From assembly GCF_900106785.1 (NCBI RefSeq), contig NZ_LT629845.1, positions 373,028 through 437,027 of the forward strand: DNA of 64,000 nucleotides. Reading direction: 5' to 3'. Position numbers and translations under genes: made by a program. Every line of letters starts with the position of its first letter. Position 1 is the stretch's first letter. This DNA is from Prevotellamassilia timonensis. GTDB taxonomy: Bacteria; Bacteroidota; Bacteroidia; Bacteroidales; Bacteroidaceae. This document shows positions 55,627-64,000 of this stretch, piece after piece. The notes under the pieces were generated by a model. That model made no database searches and had not been told where the DNA came from. It worked only from the letters and a program-made list of their open reading frames with translations.

Positions 55627-58326
55627 TTAAAATTGTACACTCAATCCCAATGAATAAGTACGGTACAAAGGATAGTTGCGCTTGTCGTCAATACCCATTG
55701 TGCTGTTCACCACATAGCTGTTTATCATTGGAGTCAGCCCTTTGTAGCCTGTAATTGTTCCAAGATTGCTGATGTTGCACGACACACGCAATGAGCGAAT
55801 GACCATACTCTTTAATGGTATGTTGTAGCCTATTGTCAGATGCTCGAAGTTCAGATAGTTGCCTTTCTCAAGCCAATAGTCAGAGACTCTTTGGTCGGTG
55901 ATGTTCTTCTGTGGAGCGTTTTTCAGCACATTGTAGTCGGGGAAACATGCCATGCTGGTGTAAGCCAACCCCGTTCCGTTGAATATTTTGTGGCCGAAAG
56001 CACCATTCATTTGCAGGGCTATATAGAAGTCCTTATATCTGAAGCTGATGTTTGAACCAAGAGTTACCTTGGGTGTGGCTTGTCCGGCAATGTATCTGTC
56101 GCCGCCATCGCTCAAGTCCACTTTGCCGTTGTGGTCAATATCCTCTATGTCGTAAGAGTAGCTGCCGTTCTCGTTTTTGACGAGTCCCTTGCAGTGTGGA
56201 AGGTAAAACACGCCAAGAGGCTGTCCTACAATTTGATAGACAACATTGTTGTCGCCGCCGTTCTGCCCAGCCCCGTCCAGTGAACCGATGGCGGTGATGT
56301 TTGCCGCCGTCATGCTCATTCCTTTATAGTCCCCGCTCAGTGATATGAGTTTGTTGCTTTGGAAGGACAGGTTCATGTTTATGTTCAACTCCATGTCTTT
56401 CTTGTTTATTGGCTGTACGGACAAGCCAAACTCAAATCCTCGGTTGGACATAGAGCCGATGTTTGCCAGCAATGTGTTGAAGGCGAATGGCGGAACGGGA
56501 ACCTCGTAGGCATAGAGCATGTCGGAAGTTTCTGAATAGTAGTACTCAGCCGTGAGCATAAGGCGATTGGCAAAAAGGCCGATGTCGGCACCGATGTTGA
56601 AGGTCTTTTTGGTTTCCCACTTCAAGTCGGGATTGTTGTTTCTCACCATTCCGAGCGTCACCGTAGGCGAGCTGTTGACAGGTACAATGCCATTCTGTCT
56701 CACGGTGTTCATCGTTGTATAGGCTGAGATGCCTCCAAGGTTGCCTGCCTGTCCAAACCCTGTACGGAGCTTGAGCATCGACAGCGGTTTTATATTGGCA
56801 AGGAAGGCTTCCTTTTTCATGTCCCAAGTGAATGACACGGACGGGAAGAACCCCCATGTCTTGTTGTCGCCAACCATTGAAGAGCCGTCACCACGTGCAT
56901 TGGCAGATACTGTGTAACGGTCGAGCAATGTGTATGTGACGCTTCCCATTACAGATGCCAGGGCCTGGTCTTCGTAGGTGCTTTCTGTGCCACCATAAGG
57001 GCGGGCTGCGGTAGCTCCCAGATTGTTATAACCGAAATCGTTTGTTGGAATGCCTTTGGCGTAGACCCAAAAGGCTGTTTTTGTTAGCTTACGATATTCA
57101 CTGTTCGCTTCTGCCGAGATTTTGTGTATGCCGAATTGCTTTTTGAAACTGAGAGCCACATTGCCGAGCCATTCCTCTTTCTTAAACTCGCCACGATATA
57201 CGTTGCCTTGCGCCCATACCCATGTGGGACAGAACATGCCGTTTTCGGTAGAACCATAAAGGTATGATGCGAATGTGGAAATGCGCCAGTTGGGATTGAA
57301 GTCGTAGCTCAGTTTTATGTGTGCGTCAAAGTTCAAATCCTTAGAGTCATTCTTCTCATCAAGCAATATGCCTGGAGGATTGATGCGGGTGGCAGACCCG
57401 TTCTTCAGCCAGTTACCATTCTTGTCAGTTCCAGCCGGGAATGTCGGATTTTGGCAAGCTGCAGAATAAAACAGCATCTGGGTGTCAAAGATGTCATGGT
57501 CCTTAAATGACGAACCGAACACCCCGAAGTCTCCCGTGAGTTTGTTGTTGAAGGCTTTTTGTGTTACGTCAACTTTGGCAACAAAAACTTTATAATCCAT
57601 TCTCTTGATGATGGTGTTGTGATCCATCACCCCGAAAGACGCACGATAGTTTGACTGTGGCGTTCCGCCGCTAAATGCAAAGTAATGGTTGTTGACCATG
57701 CCTGTGCGTGTTATCACCTTGTAATTATCGGTGTTGAAGCCCCCGTCGTTGCAATATATGCCCAAAGCCTTTGCTGTGGCTACATATTCTTCGGCGTTGA
57801 GCATGTCGAGATGTTTGTACATCTGCTCGAATCCGATGTTCCCCTCATACGATATTTGGAACCCTCGGCCAGTTCCCTTTTTGGTTTTTACTTCTATTAC
57901 GCCCGACGCACCGCGTGAGCCGTACATGGCAGTTTCGGCGGCATTCTTCAAAATTTTGAAGCTCTCGATGTCGGCAGGATAGATGGTTGAAAGTGTAAGT
58001 ACGTCGGAAGTGACGCCATCAATCAGCACCAATGGGTCGTTGCCTCCGATGATAGAGGTGGTGCCACGCACACGCACACTGTTGAGCATGGCCATTCGGT
58101 CAAGTCCGTTGGAGGTTACGTTGACACCAGCAGCTTGGCCGCTCAGTACATCAAGGGCGTTGTTGACTCCTCCCCTTGAGGAGTGGCTGTCCGCCATCTT
58201 TATAATAGTGTTCCTGTTTTCAATGGTATCCTTTTGTTCTGTTGGAGTTTGCTGTTGTGCATGAGCCAAAGAACTGCAAAAGAGTGCAATGGTAAGGAAC
58301 GTAAATTCTTTTTTACTCTTTGCCAT
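55627..58326 (-). CDS. SusC/RagA-family TonB-linked outer membrane protein, short N-terminus
   Basis: An 899-aa outer-membrane transporter. The signal peptide ends near SLAHAQ. The plug domain carries VNNALDVLSGQAAGVNVTSNG, VRVRGTTSIIGGNDPLVLIDGV and AAETAMYGSRGASGVIEVKTK, the SusC signature. The barrel closes with YRTYSLGLSVQF, ending in the expected Phe. The CarboxypepD-regulatory-like domain normally found before the plug is absent: only about 35 residues separate signal and plug. It is followed directly by susD. A TTG-N20-TAACTTTG promoter lies at 58399-58369. Confidence 0.93.
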   Translation of the reverse strand: MAKSKKEFTFLTIALFCSSLAHAQQQTPTEQKDTIENRNTIIKMADSHSSRGGVNNALDVLSGQAAGVNVTSNGLDRMAMLNSVRVRGTTSIIGGNDPLVLIDGVTSDVLTLSTIYPADIESFKILKNAAETAMYGSRGASGVIEVKTKKGTGRGFQISYEGNIGFEQMYKHLDMLNAEEYVATAKALGIYCNDGGFNTDNYKVITRTGMVNNHYFAFSGGTPQSNYRASFGVMDHNTIIKRMDYKVFVAKVDVTQKAFNNKLTGDFGVFGSSFKDHDIFDTQMLFYSAACQNPTFPAGTDKNGNWLKNGSATRINPPGILLDEKNDSKDLNFDAHIKLSYDFNPNWRISTFASYLYGSTENGMFCPTWVWAQGNVYRGEFKKEEWLGNVALSFKKQFGIHKISAEANSEYRKLTKTAFWVYAKGIPTNDFGYNNLGATAARPYGGTESTYEDQALASVMGSVTYTLLDRYTVSANARGDGSSMVGDNKTWGFFPSVSFTWDMKKEAFLANIKPLSMLKLRTGFGQAGNLGGISAYTTMNTVRQNGIVPVNSSPTVTLGMVRNNNPDLKWETKKTFNIGADIGLFANRLMLTAEYYYSETSDMLYAYEVPVPPFAFNTLLANIGSMSNRGFEFGLSVQPINKKDMELNINMNLSFQSNKLISLSGDYKGMSMTAANITAIGSLDGAGQNGGDNNVVYQIVGQPLGVFYLPHCKGLVKNENGSYSYDIEDIDHNGKVDLSDGGDRYIAGQATPKVTLGSNISFRYKDFYIALQMNGAFGHKIFNGTGLAYTSMACFPDYNVLKNAPQKNITDQRVSDYWLEKGNYLNFEHLTIGYNIPLKSMVIRSLRVSCNISNLGTITGYKGLTPMINSYVVNSTMGIDDKRNYPLYRTYSLGLSVQF

Positions 58327-58368
58327 CTTGTATATCTCTTTATATGGGTGTTAATGAAATTGTAAGGA

Positions 58369-58399
58369 CAAAGTTAAGGCTATGTGGCTAATATTGCAA
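58369..58399 (-). promoter_or_regulatory. susC promoter, TTG-N20-TAACTTTG
   Basis: On the minus strand TTG (58399-58397) and TAACTTTG (58376-58369) are 20 bp apart. It lies 43 bp upstream of the susC start codon. Confidence 0.65.
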
Positions 58400-58526
58400 T
58401 CGTATATCAACAAATTTGTGTAATGTCAGTTGTTTTATTTCAGAATTATAAGAACCGCCCTTAAAAGGTAGGACGCCCAAAATTGGCATCAAAAACGAGA
58501 CCGTTTCGGGGATCTTTAAGTTGTTT

Positions 58527-58602
58527 GAGAAACCCTCACACGAAGGGGATTCCTGCGTCCCGATAACGCACTTTCAATGTAAAAATAATTTTGAACACCT
58601 AC
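58527..58602. repeat. Partial copy of the MITE-like repeat at the 3' end of the DUF6155 gene
   Basis: This is only the right half of the repeat: GAAACCCTCACACGAAGG, then TGCGTCCCGATAACGCAC and AAATAATTTTGAACACCTAC, ending at 58602. The next base begins the stop codon (on the minus strand) of the DUF6155 gene. Confidence 0.85.
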
Positions 58603-59121
58603 TCATCCATCCTTGCCATCCTCATATATGTCTTCAATGATATTCGCAAAGTCATAGCCGCTTCCGTCTGTCCATTTTACGCACTGCTGAAGTCGCTTGT
58701 CAAACTTCTCCCAAAGTCCGTTTTCGGCAACGTACTGGACGGTTTTGTCAAAGTTGCTTTCCACGGAGTAATAATAATCTTCCCACATGGCGCCATACTC
58801 GTGGGCTAATTGGAAGGCCCATTCCATATACGACACCATCAGTTCTGCAATTGCATTTTTTGACGGCTTGAACTTCTTGAAGTCTGCCACGGCCTTTCTG
58901 CAAACAGAAAAACGTAACTGCGGGTCTCTCCCTCTCACAGGATAAAATTCCTCACGAATGATGTCCTTGTACTCTTCGAGTTTTCCTTTCTCGTCAGGAC
59001 AGGCATAGTATTCCAAGTATTCCTTGGCTTCCTTTTTGGCGGAATACAGTTCAAGCACCATTCCTATGATTTCATCCTTCGTCATGGATTGAAGCAGTTT
59101 CTTTATCGTTGTTTTTGACAT
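58603..59121 (-). CDS. DUF6155-family protein
   Basis: The start is the ATG at 59121 (MSKTTIKKLLQSMTKDEIIG); a longer frame to 59181 would extend into the MITE-like repeat. The 172-aa, helical, charged protein matches the DUF6155 family in MSKTxxKKxLxxMTKDEII and LYSAKKEAKEYLEYYACPDEKGKLEEYKDII. Function unknown, cytoplasmic. Its stop codon touches one copy of the MITE-like repeat and its start is 33 bp from another, so the gene is framed by repeats. Confidence 0.8.
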   Translation of the reverse strand: MSKTTIKKLLQSMTKDEIIGMVLELYSAKKEAKEYLEYYACPDEKGKLEEYKDIIREEFYPVRGRDPQLRFSVCRKAVADFKKFKPSKNAIAELMVSYMEWAFQLAHEYGAMWEDYYYSVESNFDKTVQYVAENGLWEKFDKRLQQCVKWTDGSGYDFANIIEDIYEDGKDG

Positions 59122-59154
59122 GACAATTCTTTTATTATTTGTTTCTAACTTTAA

Positions 59155-59369
59155 GTAGGTATTCAAAATTATTTTAGACAATCAGTAGGTGCCATTTTCA
59201 CATTGAAAGCACATTATCGGGGCGCAGATGTTCCCTTCGGCCTTGGTCACATAGCCCGCTATAACCCCCTTCGGTTCCCCCGTTATCGGGGGACAGAAAC
59301 CCTCACTCGAAGGGAACATCTGCGTCCTGATAACGCACTTTCAATGAAAAAATAATTTTGAACACCTAC
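59155..59369. repeat. MITE-like repeat, 215-bp copy upstream of DUF6155
   Basis: The longest copy: ends GTAGGTATTCAAAATTATTT and AATAATTTTGAACACCTAC, inner inverted pair CATTTTCACATTGAAAGC and GCACTTTCAATG, and a central region with GGGGCGCAGATGTTCCCTTC mirrored by GAAGGGAACATCTGCGTCC. The whole copy can fold into one long hairpin. Confidence 0.9.
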
Positions 59370-59712
59370 TTAGTTTAGACTACAAAAATACGCAATATCA
59401 TGTATAAGGAAGTATAATTTACTTGGAAAACATGGTAATATGGGCAAATAAGTGGCTTTTTACACAAGAATTTCGCTAAAATCTACAGAATAGCTTAAAA
59501 TGAGCTATTTATGAGTCTTTTATCTCAATAGAGGTAATGATTTGGCAATAGTATCAATTTCTGCAATATGCATACGTTTGCTGTCAAACAACTCTTCTCT
59601 GTTGCAAAGGTACAATAACTACACGAAATAACAATCGTTATGTTGGAATGACTTGACTTATAATGATTGTCGCAAAATTTAATGTATATTTGCAGCATAA
59701 TTCGGTGAATTT
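59370..59712. other. Gene-free AT-rich interval before the restriction-modification locus
   Basis: No gene is seen. A TATATTTG box at 59685-59692 fits the -7 consensus and would serve the HTH gene at 59713; the -33 element is unclear. The sequence is richer in A/T than the neighbouring genes. Confidence 0.5.
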
Positions 59713-59920
59713 ATGAAACGAAACAAGATAAAAAAATGTCTTAGATAGCAGGGGAATATCACAAACTTGGCTGGCAAAACAGTTTGGTAAGAGCTTTAGC
59801 ATGGTCAATAGCGATGCTCGGAATAAATACCAACCCGATTTAGAAACGCTTCTTGAAATATCAAAGATTTTAGAAGTTGACCTCAAGGATTTGATTACGG
59901 ACGAGAACGAAAGAGTGTAA
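59713..59920 (+). pseudogene. Cro/C1-type HTH regulator with a frameshift at an A7 tract
   Basis: The ATG at 59713 gives MKRNKIKKCLR and a stop. One base out of frame the sequence continues LDSRGISQTWLAKQFGKSFSMVN...YQPDLETLLEISKILEVDLKDLITDENERV, a clear XRE-type helix-turn-helix. The break is at a run of seven A (59730-59736); with six A the protein reads MKRNKIKNVLDSRGISQTWL without interruption, 68 aa. Small regulators of this type often control restriction-modification genes, and hsdR starts 60 bp downstream. Either a pseudogene, a switchable tract or a sequencing error. Confidence 0.75.
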
Positions 59921-59980
59921 TGAACTCGTAGTTTTTGTCTTGGCAAGTATGTTGTAGAACTTCTGATAATAAAATATTAT

Positions 59981-62347
59981 TTGAATATGGGCATAAGCAA
60001 AGATTTAACAGAAGAGGACATCAAGTTCCGCTATATCAACGAAGCCATCACAAGCAAGGGATGGTCAAAGGATAGTATATTCATGGAACAGAAGGTTAAA
60101 TTTACTGACGGTAAAATTAGCCTTCATGGTAATTTTGTGCATAGAGAGAAACCGAAGTTTGCCGATTATGTACTTTATGCAAATAAGGCAACACCCATTG
60201 CTATTGTAGAAGCAAAGGATGCCAATCATTCCGTTTCTCATGGATTGCAACAAGCCATGACCTATGCCCAAATGCTTGATGTAAAGTTTGCATACAGTTC
60301 AAATGGTGAAGGTTTTGCCGAACATGACTTCTTGACAGGCAAGGAACGCACTTTTGCCATGGACGAATTTCCAACAAAAGAAGAACTTATTGAAAAATAT
60401 AAAAATGAGTCTAACGATGGAAACGGACTTAATGAGCAAGAGTTGTCTGTCATTGAGCAGCCTTTCTGCACTGGTCAGAATATATTTCCGCCACGGTATT
60501 ATCAGCGCAATGCAGTAAACCGCACAGTTGGTGCCATTGCTAAAGGACAAAACCGTGTGCTTCTTGTCATGGCAACTGGCACCGGCAAAACATATACAGC
60601 ATTTCAGATTGTATGGCGTTTACTTAAAAGTGGTTTGAAGAAGAAAGTGTTGTATCTTGCAGACCGCAACATATTGGTTGACCAATCCATACAGCAGGAT
60701 TTCAAACCATTAGAAAAGGTAACGCACAAGATAGACTACTCAAAAGATAAGAACCACTTGGAAGAATTGGGGTCTTATCAAGTATTCTTTGCACTCTATC
60801 AACAGTTGATTGGGCAGAATGATGCCAAAAACTATAAGGAGTTGTTTCCTAATCCAGACTATTTTGACCTTGTTATCGTTGATGAGTGTCATAGAGGTAG
60901 TGCAAAGGATGATAGCAACTGGCGAAACATTTTGGAATACTTTTCTTCGGCTACTCATATAGGTATGACTGCTACACCTAAAGAAACAAAATACCAGTCA
61001 AGTATTGGCTACTTTGGTGAGCCTATATATACATATAGTCTTAAAAATGGAATTGAGGACGGTTTCCTTGCTCCTTTCAAGGTTATAAACATCACAACCA
61101 ACATTGGCGATGAGTGGAGACCGACAATGGGCCAAAAGGATATAAACGGCAACGAGATAGAAGATCGCATTTATAACAATAGCGACTATGATTATAACAT
61201 TGTTATAGAAGACCGTATAAGGGAAGTTGCGCAAGAGATAACTAACTATCTGAAAAGTACAGATCGCATGGCTAAGACCATTGTGTTCTGTGCTGATGAA
61301 ACTCATGCGGAACGTATGCGTATGGCTTTGGCTAATGCCAATGCTGATATGTGCAAGAAAAATCCCGATTATGTGGTTCGTATAACTGGTAGTGACGAAT
61401 ACGGAAAAGGCAAGTTGGATTATTTCATTTCTGTTGCCGAGAAATATCCTGTCATAGCAACTACAAGTAAGTTGCTTTCAACTGGTGTTGATTGCAAAAT
61501 GACAAAACTGATTGTGCTTGACCAACAAATCGGTTCTATGACAGAGTTCAAGCAGATTATTGGTCGTGGCACTCGTCTTCGTGAGAAAGAAGGAAAGACA
61601 TACTTCACTGTTATGGACTTCCGCAACGTGACCCGATTGTTTGCAGACCCAGATTGGGACGGACCGATTGAAACAGACCCGAACTATCCGCCCAAGCAAA
61701 AAGAGCCTAAGCCATATGTACTTCCTGAAGACGACGAGCCTACAGGTGTGAAAGAACCCAATCCTGAGCCACGCCCGAAGCCGATTGTTGCCAAGGATGG
61801 TTGTCAAGTGATGGTCATTAATAAGGTCGTTTCTGTTTATGACACAAATGGTAAGTTGCTTCGCACGGAAAGTATTACCGACTATACAAAGAAAAGTATC
61901 ATAGACACATACGCTACGATTGACACGTTCACTTCCAAGTGGCAAGAAACCAAGAAAAAGTCAGATATTGCTAAAATGCTTAAAGAAAGTGGCATTGACC
62001 TTGCGGCGTTGAAGCATGACCAAGATATGGACGATGTTGATGATTTCGATTTTATCTGCCATATAGCCTACGGCAAGAAAACACTTACACGACACGAACG
62101 TGCCGAACAAGTGAAGAAACGAGACATATTCAGCAAGTATGGTGAACAGGCACGACTTGTGCTTGAAGCCTTGTTAGATAAGTACACCAAAAAAGGTGTG
62201 TCCGAATTGGAAAGCCTTACTGTGCTTGAAAATGACCCTTTCCGCAAATTGGGTTCAAAGGCAAACATCGTGAAGTTCTTTGGTGGCAAACAAGGCTATC
62301 TTGATGCCGTAAAGGAACTGGAACAATACATATATAATATAGCATAA
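59981..62347 (+). CDS. hsdR: Type I restriction endonuclease subunit R
   Basis: A 788-aa motor and nuclease subunit. The N-terminal HSDR_N nuclease has the D...E-x-K site at D62, E77 and K79 (FADYVLYANKATPIAIVEAK). The superfamily 2 translocase follows: Walker A MATGTGKTYTAF at about 197-208, DEAH-box variant DECH near 301 (LVIVDECHRGSA), TAT in GMTATPKETK, and motif VI QIIGRGTRLREKEGK. The C-terminal region (EcoEI_R_C-like) contacts the methylase. The start could also be the ATG at 59987. hsdM follows 51 bp downstream; hsdS is expected just outside the window. Confidence 0.93.
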   Translation: MNMGISKDLTEEDIKFRYINEAITSKGWSKDSIFMEQKVKFTDGKISLHGNFVHREKPKFADYVLYANKATPIAIVEAKDANHSVSHGLQQAMTYAQMLDVKFAYSSNGEGFAEHDFLTGKERTFAMDEFPTKEELIEKYKNESNDGNGLNEQELSVIEQPFCTGQNIFPPRYYQRNAVNRTVGAIAKGQNRVLLVMATGTGKTYTAFQIVWRLLKSGLKKKVLYLADRNILVDQSIQQDFKPLEKVTHKIDYSKDKNHLEELGSYQVFFALYQQLIGQNDAKNYKELFPNPDYFDLVIVDECHRGSAKDDSNWRNILEYFSSATHIGMTATPKETKYQSSIGYFGEPIYTYSLKNGIEDGFLAPFKVINITTNIGDEWRPTMGQKDINGNEIEDRIYNNSDYDYNIVIEDRIREVAQEITNYLKSTDRMAKTIVFCADETHAERMRMALANANADMCKKNPDYVVRITGSDEYGKGKLDYFISVAEKYPVIATTSKLLSTGVDCKMTKLIVLDQQIGSMTEFKQIIGRGTRLREKEGKTYFTVMDFRNVTRLFADPDWDGPIETDPNYPPKQKEPKPYVLPEDDEPTGVKEPNPEPRPKPIVAKDGCQVMVINKVVSVYDTNGKLLRTESITDYTKKSIIDTYATIDTFTSKWQETKKKSDIAKMLKESGIDLAALKHDQDMDDVDDFDFICHIAYGKKTLTRHERAEQVKKRDIFSKYGEQARLVLEALLDKYTKKGVSELESLTVLENDPFRKLGSKANIVKFFGGKQGYLDAVKELEQYIYNIA

Positions 62348-62398
62348 AATAGAATCTTTTCGAAAAACCAAACGAACAGAGCCAAGCTTGCTTGAACT

Positions 62399-63949
62399 AT
62401 GTCGTGGCGAGAAAAGATGCACAAGGTGAAACAAAATATGAGTTTATCAAATTTCGTAAAACGAGTACGCAATATAATGCGCAATGATGCCGGTATCAAC
62501 GGTGATGCGCAACGCATAGAACAAATGGCGTGGATGCTGTTCTTGAAAGTCTATGACGAGAAAGAGAATGATTGGGAGTTGGACGATGATGATTACAAGT
62601 CTATTATTCCAGAAGAATGCCGTTGGCGCAACTGGGCGCATGACGATGGAAGCGGTAATGCCTTGACTGGTGATGAACTGCTTTCATTTGTCAACAACAC
62701 ATTGTTTGTGAAACTCAAGAACATAGAGGTAACACCAACTACCCCTATCCGTCAGGCGATTGTAAAGACCACATTTGAGGATGCCAACCAATATATGAAA
62801 GATGGAGTTCAACTTCGTCAAGTGCTGAATGTAATTGACGGTTTGAACCTTGGTGACTATGAAGAGAGTCATGCTTTCGGAGAGATATACGAGACTATCC
62901 TTAAAGAAATGCAATCGGCTGGATCGTCTGGTGAGTTCTACACCCCAAGAGCCTTGACCGAGTTTATGGCAGAGATAGTCAATCCGCAGATTGGCGAAAA
63001 AATGGCAGACTTCGCTTGTGGTACAGGAGGTTTCATCACAAGCTGGTTGGGTGAATTGGACAAGAAGGTAAAGACTGCTGAAGACCGCAAAGAGTACAAT
63101 CAGTCTGTATTTGGCATAGAAAAGAAACAATTCCCGTATATGCTATGTGTGACAAACCTGTTGCTGCATGGTATTGACACGCCATTGGTATATCACGACA
63201 ACTCGCTTACAAAAGATGTACTCAACTATACAGACGAAGACAAGTTTGATGTTGTGTTGATGAATCCACCATACGGTGGAAACGAAAAGTCGGATGTCAA
63301 GTCACACTTCCCTTCTGATATGCGCAGTAGCGAGACCGCTGACTTGTTCATGGTTCTCATCATGTACCGACTGAAGAGGAATGGTCGTGCAGCAGTCATT
63401 GTCCCAGACGGTTTCCTGTTTGGAGCGGACAACACAAAGATAGCCATCAAGACCAAGCTGCTCAGAGATTTCAACTTGCATACCATTATCCGTTTGCCTG
63501 GCAGTATCTTTGCACCTTACACTTCGATTGCCACAAACATTTTGTTCTTCGACAATACCAGTGCGGAGGATGCTCCAGAAGGCTTCTCAACGAAGGAAAC
63601 ATGGTTCTATCGTCTCGATATGCCAGAGGGTTACAAGCACTTCTCCAAGACAAAGTCCATGAAGTCGGAACATTGTGACCCAATCCGTGAGTGGTGGAAC
63701 GACCGTAAGGAGATTATTATTGCTGATGGTGACGAGAAATCTCGTTGCTATTCAGTTGAAGACCTTATCGCCACCGATTGCAACTTCGACTTGTGTAAGT
63801 TCCCGAAAGAGGATGAAGAGATCTTGCCTCCTGCCGAACTGCTTGCCGACTATTTCAAGAAGCGCAAGGCTCTTGATCATGAAATTGATAAGACATTGGC
63901 AGAGATACAGCGTATCTTGGGGATAAATGTGAATGTGGACGAATTGTAA
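62399..63949 (+). CDS. hsdM: Type I restriction-modification DNA methyltransferase subunit M
   Basis: A 516-aa N6-adenine methyltransferase. The HsdM N-terminal helical domain (LSNFVKRVRNIMRNDAGINGDAQRIEQMAWMLFLKVYD) precedes the catalytic domain with the SAM-binding FACGTGGF at about 204-211 and the catalytic NPPYGG at about 290-295. The ATG at 62438 (MSLSNFV) may be the true start: the first 13 residues from 62399 come from DNA that resembles the 73-bp intergenic repeat and are not typical of the family. It protects DNA and forms the core of the HsdR2M2S complex. Confidence 0.93.
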   Translation: MSWREKMHKVKQNMSLSNFVKRVRNIMRNDAGINGDAQRIEQMAWMLFLKVYDEKENDWELDDDDYKSIIPEECRWRNWAHDDGSGNALTGDELLSFVNNTLFVKLKNIEVTPTTPIRQAIVKTTFEDANQYMKDGVQLRQVLNVIDGLNLGDYEESHAFGEIYETILKEMQSAGSSGEFYTPRALTEFMAEIVNPQIGEKMADFACGTGGFITSWLGELDKKVKTAEDRKEYNQSVFGIEKKQFPYMLCVTNLLLHGIDTPLVYHDNSLTKDVLNYTDEDKFDVVLMNPPYGGNEKSDVKSHFPSDMRSSETADLFMVLIMYRLKRNGRAAVIVPDGFLFGADNTKIAIKTKLLRDFNLHTIIRLPGSIFAPYTSIATNILFFDNTSAEDAPEGFSTKETWFYRLDMPEGYKHFSKTKSMKSEHCDPIREWWNDRKEIIIADGDEKSRCYSVEDLIATDCNFDLCKFPKEDEEILPPAELLADYFKKRKALDHEIDKTLAEIQRILGINVNVDEL

Positions 63950-63951
63950 AA

Positions 63952-63970
63952 TGTGGGACGGTGTCCCACA
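63952..63970. promoter_or_regulatory. Small palindrome between hsdM and the next gene
   Basis: TGTGGGAC and GTCCCACA form a perfect 8-bp inverted repeat around GGT, 3 bp after the hsdM stop codon. It may be a weak attenuator or a recombination/binding site; no T-tract follows. Confidence 0.55.
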
Positions 63971-63986
63971 AATCTAAAAGATTGGC

Positions 63987-64000
63987 ATGGAGAATAAAGG
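63987..64000 (+). CDS. Start of a further gene, cut by the window end
   Basis: An ATG at 63987 reads MENK and continues out of the window, 37 bp after the hsdM stop. RhuM-type (virulence RhuM) proteins that sit in Bacteroidetes type I restriction operons often begin MENKG, but four residues cannot prove this. hsdS is an alternative. Confidence 0.3.

Noticed and set aside
59638-59946. 102-codon open frame on the minus strand
   Set aside because: It is antisense to the frameshifted HTH gene, which has a clear family match on the plus strand.

Overview
The window is a stretch of a Bacteroidales chromosome, most like Prevotellaceae or a close relative. Evidence: promoters of the Bacteroidetes form TTTG-N19-TAnnTTTG; a SusC/SusD pair; a second TonB-linked barrel; the order rpmB-rpmG-DUF4295; an Omp28/leucine-rich surface protein with a Prevotella-like sorting tail; DUF4421, DUF1460 and DUF6155 proteins; and start sites without clear Shine-Dalgarno sequences. 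No rRNA and no CRISPR array is present.

Layout. 1-17 kb: end of a ravA-viaA pair, a TonB-type outer-membrane barrel, miaA plus a lipid kinase, four tandem 73-bp repeats, gapA/mscL divergent, a GH25 lysozyme, pgk, and a lipoprotein/TPR/esterase group. 17-29 kb: a SprT-like metalloprotease, the Omp28/LRR surface protein, a PurF-like amidotransferase with carA and carB, an oxidoreductase and DUF4421. 29.5-34 kb: an exopolysaccharide tyrosine kinase gene (wzc type) whose last codons are cut off by a complete IS66 element with 26-bp terminal repeats and an 8-bp target duplication. 34-44 kb: an SPOUT methyltransferase, three identical tRNA-Lys(CTT) genes, DUF1460, htpG, and an operon of ECF sigma factor, membrane protein, periplasmic protein, Pif1-like helicase and a small protein. 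44-48.5 kb: TPP riboswitch-thiE-thiC, a PAP2 phosphatase and the L28/L33 operon. 48.8-50.9 kb: a degraded mobile region with a broken VirE-type primase gene and large inverted-repeat DNA. 51-64 kb: pncC/cinA, tsaD, map, a SusCD pair, DUF6155, and a type I restriction-modification locus (frameshifted HTH regulator, hsdR, hsdM, start of a further gene).

The most unusual content is non-coding. Three elements of 350-440 bp (17029-17457, 35698-36136, 49673-50022) share one architecture: imperfect terminal inverted repeats, arrays of an 8-9 bp iteron in both orientations, an AT-rich core close to TAACTCATTGATATTCAA on each arm, and a central hairpin core CGGAG-NN-ACAG...CTCC. Two use the iteron GTGYAGAC and the third uses GTGTAAGAT. 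The third sits directly upstream of the broken VirE primase gene. A fourth, larger palindrome (50156-50546) has ACATAAG iterons and is flanked by the same AT-rich core. I read these as origin-like or miniature mobile units linked to VirE-type replicons; that is inference. A second repeat family (four copies, ends GTAGGTGTTCAAAAT) is MITE-like and lies inside the thiamine operon and on both sides of the DUF6155 gene.
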